Origin: Gnetum montanum
Taxonomy: Eukaryota; Streptophyta; Gnetopsida; Gnetales; Gnetaceae
Direction: 5' to 3'
Assembly: GCA_015680685.1 (NCBI GenBank)
Contig: MNCI01014449.1
Location: forward strand, 305,956 to 338,142
DNA: 32,187 nucleotides
Numbering within the stretch: the stretch's first letter is position 1; every line of letters begins with the position of its first letter. The notes below the pieces were generated by a model. The model was given only the letters and a program-made list of their open reading frames with translations. It made no database searches and was not told the origin of the DNA. Below are positions 22,177-32,187 of the stretch, piece by piece. The position numbers were made by a program, and so were the translations under genes.

Positions 22177-22694
22177 GGTTCTCAGAGCAAAGAATGAAAC
22201 ATTACCAGTGCGTTTCTCAGCAGCTTTGTATCGCAATTTGTTGATCTTTCAGCTTTCCGAAGGATGAGATTCGGTTAAATTTAGAGAAGAGAAGCGAAAG
22301 TTCGGCTCAAATACAGCTAATATGACGTCTAAATGGAGTGAACGTATGCCGCAGAGTATGCTTACGTTCATGAAGGGAAAAGGTTAACGTGTACCTCTCT
22401 TCGTTCCCAGGCGTTCTGGAACATTTTGAAACTTGAAAGCAACGTAGCTGCGGTGATTGAGAGAGATGCGGTCACTATGTTCTCGTTTCGACGCGTATCC
22501 CGACAAAGCATTTCATTTCGTATTTGCACGTTGCTGCAAATTTTATAAAAGATAAAACTGCGTTTTAATCCCCGAATGACGTCAGTTACCGTGTGGAAGA
22601 TGCAAATGCATCTACCAAGGCGTCTATATATGAGAGGTGATGATCAAGAACCTGCATCAGAATCCGGAGACTTTGAAATCTTCGGAACGAAGGA
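22177..22694. promoter_or_regulatory. Divergent promoter between K+ channel and small plus-strand gene
   Basis: The 518 bp between the two start codons holds a palindromic TATA candidate TTTTATAAAA (22541-22550) positioned for the channel, a TATATAT box (22625-22631) positioned for the plus-strand gene, and between them a perfect TGACGTCA (22577-22584), the palindromic core bound by bZIP factors of the TGA/CREB type. An inverted repeat (tgaacgta/tacgttca, 22339-22346 and 22363-22370) falls in the channel's probable leader. Shared regulation is inference. Confidence 0.5.
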
Positions 22695-24279
22695 ATGAAT
22701 CCAAACCACGCTTACATGGCGTTGCAAGTTCTGAAGATCCTGCGTTGCATTCAGGGGCTATTAACGCTTTATATTCATACAATCACCGTGGTAGCTTGCA
22801 CTTCAGCAGCTGCGGACAAGAGGAACATGGTGCAGGCAAATTTTCTTTTTCAATCCTCCATTTATGCACTTTCCCAATGCGAATGTGCCACATATCCACG
22901 AGGATCCGTCTTCGATTTCGGTGTATATCGGAACCAGGTAAAAATTTAAAATAAAATAAAAAAACCAAAATTGCCTATCATAAAAGCTATCTTAATATTT
23001 TAAAAATGCGTGGTTAGAAAATTAAGCGTGCCTAAGTTTAGGTCATAATATCTACGTTTGAGCTTTGGGTTAGACACTTGAAAGAGATGTTAGGCTTTCA
23101 CTCCTGGCCCCACTTCGACGGTCATGAGCATTGAGCCTTTGGATCATATCCTTTATTAAACCTTTCAAGCTCAAATTACCATTTGAGGAACCTTTACATT
23201 GTATTATATTGTCATGAGGTTCATAGCTTAAACGTTCAGATTATCATGTGGGGAATGTTTACATTATAGTGTGATAAGGTAATTTGAGGAACCTTTATCA
23301 TGTGGGGAATGTTTACATTATAGTGTGATAAGGTAATTTGAGGAACCTTTACATTGTATTATATTGTCATGAGGTTCATAGGTTAAACGTTCAGATTATC
23401 ATGTGGGGAACGTTTACATTATAGTGTGATAAGGTCATAGGTTGAATGTTCATTTTGTCGAGCAGTTCTATGTGAATGAGGCAATGTTAAGTTGAATGAG
23501 GCAATGTTAAGTTGCTTAAAACATTTGGCTGGTGATTTTATAGGTGAGTGAAACAATGCTAAGACAGTTAAAGCATTTACCTTGTGATTTGCATGTCACT
23601 TCATGTTGATTGACAACTCTTTACCCATGACAACTCATTTATGTTCTACCTTTCCAACAAACCATCCCACCTTCCCAATAAGTCTTAGTAAAGTAGGTAC
23701 GTATGTTGATTGACAAGTCGTTTACCATAACAACTCATTTATGTTCTACTTTTTCAACAACTTGCCCTACCTCCCCAAACAGTCCAGGTAAATGAAGGAA
23801 AACTAATCTCATTTTGAATAGCTAACAATGAGGTGTTACCATAACGGTAAAACTTTTAATTTGATGAATCTAAGTCATGAATTGAATAGCTCACAATGAA
23901 GTGTTGGCCTAATGGTAAAACATTTAATTTGGTAAATCTAAGTCATGAATTAAATAGCTAACATGTTAACATAGTGATAAAACACTTAATCATGAATTTG
24001 ATTTTGAAGGACAATGCTAAGATATGAAAGGTACCATTTTTCACCCCATTTTTTAAAACAAGAACCATTGAAAGCAACTTTGTTTCTCTTCTTTTATTGG
24101 TATTATTCCTCCAATTGCAGACAGTTCTAACAAGCCTCTACATAGGATCCACCTATGTTTATAACATTCTTATGTTTCGGTCCTGCCCATCTTATGAACT
24201 ACTTTCAAACTGTGCCAATGTTATGCTCTATCTCAAGCCAACAAAAACAGGGCAATTTGACTACCTGTTTTCTAAGTAA
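22695..24279 (+). CDS. Putative small membrane protein of unknown family (two exons)
   Basis: Exons 22695-22937 and 24121-24279 join in phase 0 (AACCAG/GTAAAA donor; ccaattgcag acceptor after a pyrimidine tract), giving 133 residues with a stop at 24277-24279. A TATATAT box lies 64-70 bp upstream of the ATG. MNPNHAYMALQ leads into a hydrophobic segment (about 9-35, LKILRCIQGLLTLYIHTITV); a second moderately hydrophobic segment is SLYIGSTYVYNILMF, near the exon junction. It has several cysteines and ends DYLFSK. The second ATG (M8) has the better context (ACATGG). I do not recognise the family. The case rests on promoter, splice sites and frame, so it may be spurious. Its 1183 bp intron is full of repeats. 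Confidence 0.42.
23055..23165 (+). repeat. SINE-like repeat, copy B (5'-truncated)
   Basis: Shares gtttgagctttggg, acttgaaagagatgttaggc, a C-rich block and gtcatgagcattgagcc with copy C at 30688-30862 in the same order. The A-box end is missing or unrecognisable. Confidence 0.5.
23181..23434. repeat. Nested tandem duplication, ~155 bp period with a deleted middle copy
   Basis: atttgaggaacctttacatt starts full copies at 23181 and 23336. Between them a copy starting at 23282 jumps from atttgaggaaccttt straight to atcatgtggggaatg, lacking about 50 bp of the unit. All copies end gtttacattatagtgtgata. Confidence 0.85.
23473..23512. repeat. Two tandem 20 bp repeats
   Basis: gaatgaggcaatgttaagtt occurs twice, exact and head to tail. 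A diverged copy (gtgaaacaatgctaag) follows about 40 bp later. Confidence 0.9.
23603..23795. repeat. 100 bp tandem duplication
   Basis: atgttgattgacaactcttt (23603) and atgttgattgacaagtcgtt (23703) begin two copies that share acaactcatttatgttctac and a C-rich second half. Confidence 0.85.
23813..24000 (+). repeat. Three tandem tRNA-like (SINE head) modules, ~67 bp period
   Basis: Copies start at about 23813, 23881 and 23949 with ttgaatagctaacaatga or a variant. Each carries an A-box-like ggcctaatggtaaaac, and the first two also an aagtcatgaattgaatag end resembling a weak B-box. The third is partly deleted. Confidence 0.65.
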
Positions 24280-24599
24280 CCCAAAGACTGTAACATCCAG
24301 GTACAGTGGCGTAATTTGCCCAAAGATTTGCAAATTGTGGTTCCAAGCCTAATCCGTGGGTGCACACTACCTCAACTACACCAAGAAATTACTATGGCAA
24401 TTTCTATTTATAAAATGCTTTCAATGAGATTGTTTCAAAAGATTGTACTGTGATGTGTGAGTCTTCCTCCCTGAAAAACTTTTTCAAAAAACAGTGCAAG
24501 AAATTGTAAGTAGAAGTCTCTTGAAATGAAAGCAGGCTAAGGTAATAATAATTTGTCATGCTGAAACTAAAACTGAAATGCTTTTTATTATGTCTGGAG
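24280..24599. other. Downstream flank of the small plus-strand gene, nothing recognised
   Basis: Likely 3'UTR and spacer. A plus-strand catccag/gtacag near 24300 could be a further donor, but no downstream exon was found. Confidence 0.3.
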
Positions 24600-25060
24600 A
24601 CCCTCAGGATGTGATGTTAATATGTGTAGTAAACACTTCATCAATAAAGATACCAAGTTTCCTTGGTGCTGTATCAAAAAGCTCAATTAAACTACTAACT
24701 ATACTTTGCCATTTGTGGTGATTTTGCATAAGAACAAGACATTCCAGGAATATATGATGCTCATCTTCAATTGCTCTACGACAGGTTCTCTTTTCTCTTG
24801 GAATCTAGACCCATCTTCCTATTTCAATTCTAAAATAATGGAAGTCTAATCTTGCTTGACTGATTTGACAGTGTAGCTGATAGGATATAGAAACAGATAA
24901 ATAGGCTGCGGCTTCTTCTTCTTCTTCTTTTGTTTGTTTTTTGATGCATGCTCTTATGCTGTCCAAGTAAAGTTGTTTATTTCCTGTTGCATTACTCCTA
25001 ATGTGCAAAAGTGCCTTGTTTCTGATACTCATGAGTAGGATTTCCCCCATCAAATCATAG
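24600..25060 (-). pseudogene. Decayed non-LTR reverse-transcriptase C-terminal fragment
   Basis: Minus-strand reading gives SQARLDFHYFRIEIGRW, then after a stop IPREKRTC, then IEDEHHIFLEC. This matches in order the tail of non-LTR elements (hydrophobic ...RIE.GR.. block, IPREER.C, and VEDEHHFL..C). An in-frame stop interrupts it at 24807 and no other element part was found. A CTT microsatellite (24909-24928) lies inside the open part (poly-Glu on the minus strand). Confidence 0.5.
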
Positions 25061-26073
25061 AGTACATGGTACCTTTAAGAACAATGTATGCTAAAGATTT
25101 CAAAGATCTGTACATGACGCTTACTTATGTTGTGCCTGTCCAGTTTCACAGATCGTAAGCCTTCTTATTCCAAAATTCTAGACCATGTTAATGGTTTGCA
25201 ACGACATAGACTTAAACAATTTTATATAGTGATTCAAATCAATCGTCTGAGATGCATATTATATTTTGATTCCCTTTGCAATTTATAAATATGAACCAAC
25301 AAACTGCATTTTCACTGCACAGTACATCCTGTTTTCACGTTCAAAGATTAGTACTAGCACATATGCGGTAGGTTTTGTAATAGCTGTGGAAAATCACTAG
25401 TTCAAAATCAGTCACTTTGTATTAGAACTTTGAACAACAAAATCGTAATTCTATATCAATATCAGTGCCATTCCAAATTGAAAGTCCTAAAGACGTGCAC
25501 CGAACATAAAGGTCCTTACCATTTTTATATTGACGGATTCAAAATATTCTAAGATAGCTCGTGAAGATCGGATTCTAATTCCCTTTTCTCGTCCAATCAA
25601 AGATCTCGAAATGCTTTAACCAGTCAAGGCACCAGGGGTAAGTGAGCAACAGGGATACTCTTCTGCAATTTAAAAATGAAATGGAGCACATCCATTGAAA
25701 AATAATTAGACATCGACATGCAATGGTGCAGAATACATGATGGGCAGTTTAAATACATCTTCTCTTTCATCCCAGAGCTCATCTTATAGTGGAGAACAGA
25801 GAGGGTGTCTGCTCTTGTCTAAGCCAAGAGCAAAGCACAACATTAATCCAACAGACAAAACGCTGTCTTTAAAAACGAGGCAGAGAATAAACTGAAATCT
25901 TTGGGCACAGACACAGGTTGAATTACATTAGACTATTAAATTGTGAAACAAATAGTAATTCGCATGTAGCGAAGAGTTTGAACATTTAGATTACTAGAAT
26001 TGAAAAACAACCTCTTTGTGTTTAAGACTGGGCAACCAATGGAAGAAATACTGAGAGAAATAGCACAAGCACT
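25061..26073. other. AT-rich spacer downstream of PHIP1-like gene
   Basis: No gene or repeat recognised. It should contain the 3'UTR of the PHIP1-like gene in its right part, but I could not pick a convincing poly(A) signal. Confidence 0.35.
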
Positions 26074-29000
26074 TCATGCATCTTCCTTTCGATCCACTTC
26101 ATTGGATTCACTTGCGGGACAAGAAGAGGAAATATGTCCTGGTTTACCACACTTGTAACATGTCTGTCTTTTCTTCTTTTTCTTAGAAGTGGACCCAGCT
26201 GCAACAGCAGATTCAGATTTTGCATCTTTTGGAATAGCATATGAAATTCTAATTGGTCTTCCACAAACAATAGTTTGATCCAGCTTTATAGCCATAGCTA
26301 AAGATACTTCATCAGCAAAGTCAACATGTGCATAACATTTGAACTCTCCAGTATTCTTATCTGTTCCAAAGCGTATGTTTGATACCTCACAATCTTTGAA
26401 AAGACTCTGCAAATCATCTTCAGTTATGTTCCAATCTAAGTTTCCTAAATATGCTCTGTTATGTGTACCACGTCTGGATGGTTCAAACTTAGATGGCTTT
26501 TGGTTTACAGAGTCCTTTAAGCTTCGAAATTTCTGGATTTTCAAGAAGAGTCCACCCCTGTTACAGAGATCAAATAATTGTTTTCAGCACTGTCATAATT
26601 ATAACATTAAAGCTTAAAAAGCAAACAAAGATGGATACTAACATATCAGTGCCATCAAGTGCCAACGCCCGATTCGCAGCTGCTTCAGTCTGGTTTGCAT
26701 ATACAAATAAAATGATAAATTTGTTAAAACATAAAATTTGTCAAACTTATTAATCTATTAAACAAGACGTTGTTTTACATATGTAGAATCAACCAAAAAG
26801 AAAATCAATTGCTCGCATTTAGGATCAATTTAACCTCTAAAAGATACGTCTTACAAGACCCCAAAATAACGTTGCACAGAGTGAATTATTTTGAAATTTT
26901 AACTGAAATAGAGCAAATAAGATATGATTGCTTCAGATTTTTCAAAAGATAATTAGACAATAATGCTAACTGATTAAACATTCATTCACTTTGATGACTT
27001 GTCTTTAACTAGGGATCATATTCATCTTCAAACTTGATATTGGATCCCTCTATCTATCAATACGCATGTTTTGGCATGCCTGAGTTGAGTGCATGCATGA
27101 GAGATTGTTAAACTCCATTGTTATCCCTTCATAGGCTCAACCAAAAAAGTGTTCAAGGTTAGAAACTGCCTTACAAGAGGCCTTCATAGCTTCTTCATGG
27201 GATTATAGTATGATGACTACTGAAAAATTGAAAATTGTAAAAGACTAAAGTATATGATAATTTCCAAATTTCAATGTTTCAATAGACAAATTTATATATC
27301 CTGAAAATCAGTACTGTAACAAGATATTTTAGAAAAACAAAATGTACATGAAACCATAGATCTTAAAGTTTGTAATTGGAACTTGAGAATTGCTCAATCT
27401 CACTAAACTCATTTAATCACTATATATATTGTCGCTACAATGTTCTAAGGGCTCTGCTAAATGTGGTATTCATGTTTTGGAATGTTGTACAATTTTAATT
27501 TTACCTGTTCATCAACATCATCCTAACCTTGTCCCAACAAAATAGGGTTGGCTACACGAGTTCTTTTTTGTCATTTGCCTCTATGAAGAGCTAGATCTTT
27601 GTTAATTTGCAATTTCTTCAAATTATCTTTGATCATTTTTTTCCCATGTCTCTTTTGGTCTTCCTTTCTGTGGCTTCTTAAAACAATGATGTAACAACCT
27701 TCATTTATAGGCTCATTGTCTAATCTTCTTTGTACATGTCCAAACCATCTAAGCCGCTGTTATTGTAGCTTATCTAAATTAGAAGCCACTCCAAATTTTC
27801 CTCTGATGTCTATATTATGTAGTTTATCTCTTATAATAATATTCAACATCCATTGAAGCATTCACATTTCTGCCACACTCATTTGTTGTTCATGCCTATT
27901 TTGTACTGTCCAACATTCAGCACAATATAAAATAGTAGGCCTAATTTATGGGTATTCTTTCATCACATAGAACACCACTAGCTTGTCTCCATTTTGACCA
28001 TCCTACCTTGATTCTATTCCTTATATCTTTATCAGTTCATTTTAAGTGTTCAAAAATTTAAAAACCTTGTACCAAGATTTGGGAAGGGCAAGGCAAGACA
28101 CTCTTAAGCTTCTTGCATGAGAAAAATTTGCAAGAAGAAACCTTATAAAGCATGAATTTAGGTTTCTAATAAAACAGTTCAAGCTTTGGAAATATAACTC
28201 AAAAAATTAGCAATGACTTTGCAATTCTTTAATTTTGAAGAAAAACATTTAAGAATATTTTGAAAAAATTTATATGAAACTCAACTACCCTGTGGCAATT
28301 TTTGACCAGAAACCCTGAAAATCACCAGAACTATAAAGCAAATATGTGATAGAAGCTAATTATAAGTCAACTTATTTTTGAAAAAGCTATGAAACTAATA
28401 GGGGTAGGTCCTTGTGTACATGGTGGGCATGAACAATTAAAAATAAAAGAGAAAGGTAACTTTAAGTTCTAATTAATTTACTTACTTTAACTTGGATAAT
28501 AACTTCTGTTGTTGCTTTAGAGAGACTTTGAGTGAGAGTAATCATCAATATGAGATTGACATAAAAAAAATCTTAAATCTTACGCTATTTGCCTACCACA
28601 CACCAGCTTTAACATAAACAAAGGTTGCTAAATCGCCGTTCCAGGAAAGCCACCAAAAGAAAGAACAAAGAAGACATGGGGAAAAAAATCAAAAATGTTT
28701 TGAAGAAACCACAAATAAACAAAGATCTAGCTCTTCATAGATGTGAATGGCAAAAAAGAACTCATGTAGTCAACCCAATTTTGTTGGGACAAGGCTAGGA
28801 TGATGATGAGGACATTTGCTTTAACATAAGTAGTTGTCATGCCCTCTACTAGCGCAAGGAGGATTTCAACCCATTACATTCCAGCAAAGCATACAGCCAA
28901 GCATGATTGTTTTCTGTGATTTTGAAAATAATAATGTGGAAAGCAACAATCGATTTTTGTGAGGATAGCTACCCTTGAGACACTAAGGATCTTTCCATTG

Positions 29001-31879
29001 AAAATGAGATTTTGTAAATACATTACAAATTTTTTATTTGTTCTGGAAGGTAACAATCATCACTCACCCAAAGGTATAAGGATGTTTAAACAGTTTAAAT
29101 TCAAGGTAGTCAATAATAACAATACCAAGCACAGATATGTTGAAGGAATATTTTAAAAAGCTTCAGAAGAATAATTTTAAGGTAAATTTCCTTTATAAAA
29201 CTGAAACTGAAACTGAATTTTTATTTACATCCACTGATATTCCCCTGGATCAGTTTCAGAATTCCTTTATATTTTTGAGTTATGGAGATTCGGATAACCA
29301 ACAAGCCAAACAGGACATGCAAGCCTAACCAAAATTCACAAGGACGGTATTCTACAGACAATGATTTTGATACTTAATACTGATTATAATAATTCAACAA
29401 ACAATAAAAATTTGATGCTCCGACCATTAATGTTTTTCAACAAGAAAATAAGATAAGAATTTGAGATCCTAATGTCATTAACAGTGACTTCGGCTTCATC
29501 GTCAAAGATATGTTAGTGGTCAATCCTGTCTATAATTGAAAAATTAAATCTAAAAGATAACATAAAATAAACAGCACAAACCCTAAAGAATTGAAGAAAC
29601 CATATAACCTACTGCTGCACTTATGGCGATTAGGACTCTATTACATCAACTTGGATTTTTGAGCTACAAATTATGTTTACGTCTGAAAGAAATAGGCTAC
29701 AAGAAATGATTTATAACCTTGCACTTTGTTTGAAATTGGCCTGTACCCTAGCTGGATAGGAGCTTCATAGTGCTTGAATAGTGTTAGAGGCTGAATCTCT
29801 ATGCATGCACAACTACTTCTGAAATCAAATGGGAAACCAAACAATCTTACTGCACAAAGCCTTCCAAACAAAGATCTTTAATCCCAATCCAGCAATAAAA
29901 AGCAGTTTATTAGTTATATAGGTAAGCTGGAAATGTGATTATCTATGAAAAGTTCTGAAAGTTGGAATTTCACCCCAACTCCAAAACAAGAGAATAAAAA
30001 CAAATAGAAAAGGTAAATGCTATTTCTATATATACATGTTACAGAAAATGTAAAAATAATTTGTTTGCATAACTTATGATAGGACTTCTTATTACCCTAC
30101 TCCAAGAACACTCCTGGCAGTGGTCCCAGAATACAACCCACATGATTAAATAAAAGTTTTAACATCATCTTAACTACTCGTGCGTAATCAACCAAACTGT
30201 CTATGCAATTATTTGCCTATGTATACAGTTAAGGTCTCCAATTTAGGTCAGCATGAGCAATGTTAGTATGGTCCATTATGACATCATACGTCTATTTGTG
30301 TTTCCCTCCATAATATAACAAGCACATAGAATTTCACAACTGTTAAGCCATAAATTTTCTATCCTATTCTCTCTACTGAAAGTACAATTTAACAATAAAA
30401 CTAAATCATGGACTGAACTTTCATCAGACTATGTGGTAAAATTTGTCAAACATAACCAAAACTTTCAACAAATTGTTTAGCCATCAGTATATCTTAGGTG
30501 TGTGAATGAGTCTGTTAGATGTCTGTATTAAATGAAATATATCAATAACAGGAATTTTTCTCAAGCATTACTTTATGAACTAGAAATATAATGCCAAAAA
30601 AAGCAGGGAACCTGAGAAAAAATAAAGTAACTATTTTTAAAACGGTAAGTACGTGTTTTCAGCCATAAATTTTAGATCCAGGGACTTTAGTTTGGAGTGA
30701 TGGTAAGATGTTTGTCTCTCAAATTGGAAATTATGGGATCAAGCCTAGACAAAACCACTTGAAAAAGAGGTTAAGCTTTTGCTCATCCCCCACCATCCCA
30801 AACCCTGCTTAGTGTGATGAGCATTGAGACTCTCGGTAATGACCCTTTAATGATTGAAACCAATAAAATTGCAGATATATAAAGATTTAGTTCTTAGGGA
30901 AATTGCACTTATGCAGTTGACGGCTAAGATAATGATATTGCTGCTTGATGATTAAACTAGACTGAAAGTATGCCCCATATTTTGCCACGACCTTTAAGGA
31001 GACAAGAAACGGAGATTTATAACCTACCTTGAAAGTCACAAGAGCAATGCCCCTGAATTTCCCGCTGTCAGGAAATGTCATGCAATCTATCTCTGTAATG
31101 GTACCACAGCTTTCAAAGAAACTGCGAATATCATCCTCGGTTGAATAGTATGGAATTCCCCCAACGTATAATTTTCGAGCATCATACCCATCATCCTTAC
31201 CGGCAACATTTTCTCCACTGCATAAGAATGCCAATAATATTAAAAATAAATTAAATCTTTACACACTGAAAACCATAATACGAGGAAAAACGCTAAACCC
31301 AAAGACTATGACACTAAACCATAAGCGTAAGAAAAGTCCTTACACAGAGACTGCAGCATCTTTGGAGGAAGCATTTATCGCAGAATCCTCTCCAGCTGAT
31401 GATTCTGGCTTATTTCCTGCAGCTCGATTATGGTTCTTGATCTTTGCCATGTTTTTCTGCTTACTGTCCTTCTTCTTCTTCTTATTCTTAGTTGCTTGGT
31501 TCAGTTGAGAAACAGTATTTTCAGCTTCATTTTCTCCATTGTCGCTTTTCTTTGTCTTCTTGGACTTGTTCTGTTTGCCATGCTTATCATCAGTGACTTC
31601 CTTCCCTTGGTTTTGGGAATCTCTCTTCATTTTCTTTTTCGTGTTCGAGTTGTTGCCTTGTTCCTCCTCCTGGGCATTGTCAGGCTCATTCTCGTTAGGG
31701 TTTCTCTCTTCGTCATATTTTTTCAGGGTTTTTCTTTTCTTGATCTTTGCAAGCCGGCTTTTCTTTCTGGCAACGTCAATAAGAGCTTGGAGTACAGGAG
31801 TGCCGCCTTCATTTGTTGGTTCTGAAGGGGCTAGTGCTTCTCTGATCTTCTGCTTGAGTTTTTTGTTAGACAATACCAT
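26074..31879 (-). CDS. PHIP1-like RNA-binding protein (two RRMs and a CCHC zinc knuckle)
   Basis: Similar to plant phragmoplastin-interacting protein 1, an RNA-binding protein tied to the cell plate and Ran mRNA in Arabidopsis. Exons 31344-31879, 31028-31217, 26643-26689, 26074-26557 join in frame to 418 residues. The start is the ATG at 31879 (MVLSNKKLKQKIREAL), which fits the family N-terminus; open frame continues upstream without ATG. Residues 40-178 are Lys-rich, with nuclear/nucleolar-type basic runs. RRM1 (about 194-268) has RNP2 KLYVGGIP and RNP1-like GKFRGIALVTF. RRM2 (292-367) has RAYLGNL and TGEFKCYAHVDF, followed by LDQTIVCGRPIRI. One CCHC knuckle, CYKCGKPGHISSSC, is at 391-404. 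The third intron (26690-31027, 4.3 kb) holds transposon debris. As I recall, the Arabidopsis protein is longer and has more than one zinc knuckle. Confidence 0.87.
27516..28020 (-). mobile_element. LINE ORF2 3' end (5'-truncated, decayed), in PHIP1-like intron 3
   Basis: Minus-strand reading gives VGWSKWRQASGVLCDERIP, then AECWTVQNRHEQQMSVAEM, LRWFGHVQRR, and NKDLALHRG...QKRTRVANP before an ATG/ATC-rich tail. These are the ordered C-terminal landmarks of plant non-LTR elements (ASGVLCD, ECW, HEQ.M.VAEMRMLRW, RLRWFGHV.RR). Stops break the frame. Confidence 0.85.
28649..28815 (+). mobile_element. Second LINE 3' end, opposite orientation
   Basis: Plus strand reads KTWGKKIKNVLKK then NKDLALHRCEWQKRTHVVNP and ends gggacaaggctaggatgatg with an ATG-rich tail. 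It is close to identical to the reverse complement of the first copy's end (27516-27680). Confidence 0.8.
28816..30687. other. AT-rich part of PHIP1-like intron 3
   Basis: No exon, RNA gene or further element recognised. Short plus-strand frames (for example 29137-29328, 63 codons) lack any known motif. Confidence 0.35.
30688..30862 (+). repeat. SINE-like repeat, copy C
   Basis: Best-preserved copy: ggagtgatggtaagatg (A-box-like), tgggatcaagcctagac (B-box-like), cacttgaaaaagaggttaag, a C-rich block, gtgatgagcattgagac, and an AT-rich end. It lies in PHIP1-like intron 3 antisense to that gene. Confidence 0.6.
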
Positions 31880-32187
31880 TTCGATCTTTGATTGAAAGTT
31901 ACGATTTCTCTGTTGGTTTCCTCTCTTCTGCAAGTTTGCCCGCGTTTTAGGCTTCGAAAATACAGGGCGTATCAGAAATCAAAACCGTACACATTTAGAA
32001 CATTTGCGACTTTAATTTATTAAATTCGACTTTTGCAATTTCTTTGTAAATTTCATGATAAGTTCAGGAAATTTCTATAAAAAATTCAACCATGGGCAGC
32101 GGTAGACCATGGACTTGATAAGCTGTTTGTGCGGTTGTTACTCGCGTAGATCCATAGAAAAGGGCAAAACAAAAAATGATTGGGCGG
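31880..32187 (-). promoter_or_regulatory. PHIP1-like upstream region
   Basis: A CCGCCCAATCA sequence (minus strand, 32177-32187) combines a GC-rich motif and a CCAAT core at the window edge. No clear TATA box is seen; AT-rich candidates lie at 32020-32080. The transcription start cannot be placed. Confidence 0.35.

Noticed and set aside
24805-25053. 82-codon minus-strand ORF as a gene
   Set aside because: The protein continues past its stop as recognisable reverse-transcriptase tail, so it is a broken element.
31430-31895. Long hydrophobic plus-strand ORFs opposite PHIP1-like exon 1
   Set aside because: Leu/Phe-rich frames are the expected antisense shadow of a Lys/Glu-rich coding exon.

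Overview
The window is nuclear DNA of a land plant that is probably not a flowering plant. The sequence is AT-rich, the genes are split by GT-AG introns, and there are plant-type retrotransposon remnants. The main clue is an ACR3-type arsenite efflux carrier, a family known from fungi, bryophytes, lycophytes, ferns and gymnosperms but not found in angiosperms. I cannot name the species. One ambiguous base (N, 17579) marks it as unfinished sequence.

Layout, left to right. (1) 1-6570, minus strand: a kinesin-5 (BIMC/Eg5-type) mitotic motor. Eighteen coding exons are visible and the C-terminus lies off the left edge. Its probable non-coding first exon (about 6395-6570) is separated from the start codon by a roughly 2 kb 5'UTR intron that carries a degenerate ~120 bp tandem array. 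An M-phase MSA-type promoter motif lies just upstream. (2) 6.7-10.9 kb: gene-poor DNA with tRNA-like SINE relics and short minisatellites. (3) 11021-15616, minus strand: ACR3 in three exons. Its 2.6 kb first intron has a GC donor and contains a hairpin-bearing tandem array. (4) 16.15-17.29 kb: a decayed Ty1/copia pol fragment, followed by an isolated GC-rich block. (5) 18714-22176, minus strand: a complete ten-exon plant Shaker-type K+ channel of 630 aa without ankyrin repeats. (6) 22695-24279, plus strand: a tentative two-exon gene for a small unrecognised membrane protein. It is divergent from the channel; between the two start codons lie two TATA-like boxes flanking a perfect TGACGTCA bZIP palindrome. 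Its intron is a mosaic of SINE pieces and serial tandem duplications. (7) 24.6-25.06 kb: a decayed reverse-transcriptase C-terminal fragment. (8) 26074-31879, minus strand: a PHIP1-like protein (two RRMs plus a CCHC zinc knuckle) in four exons. Its 4.3 kb third intron holds two LINE 3' ends in inverted orientation and a SINE copy.

The genes do not form one pathway. Kinesin-5 and PHIP1-like both belong to cell division (spindle, and cell plate/phragmoplast), while ACR3 and the Shaker channel are membrane transporters; I read the neighbourhood as coincidental. All exon joins below were read by eye from frame continuity, splice dinucleotides and family conservation. The summed coding lengths close in frame for every gene.
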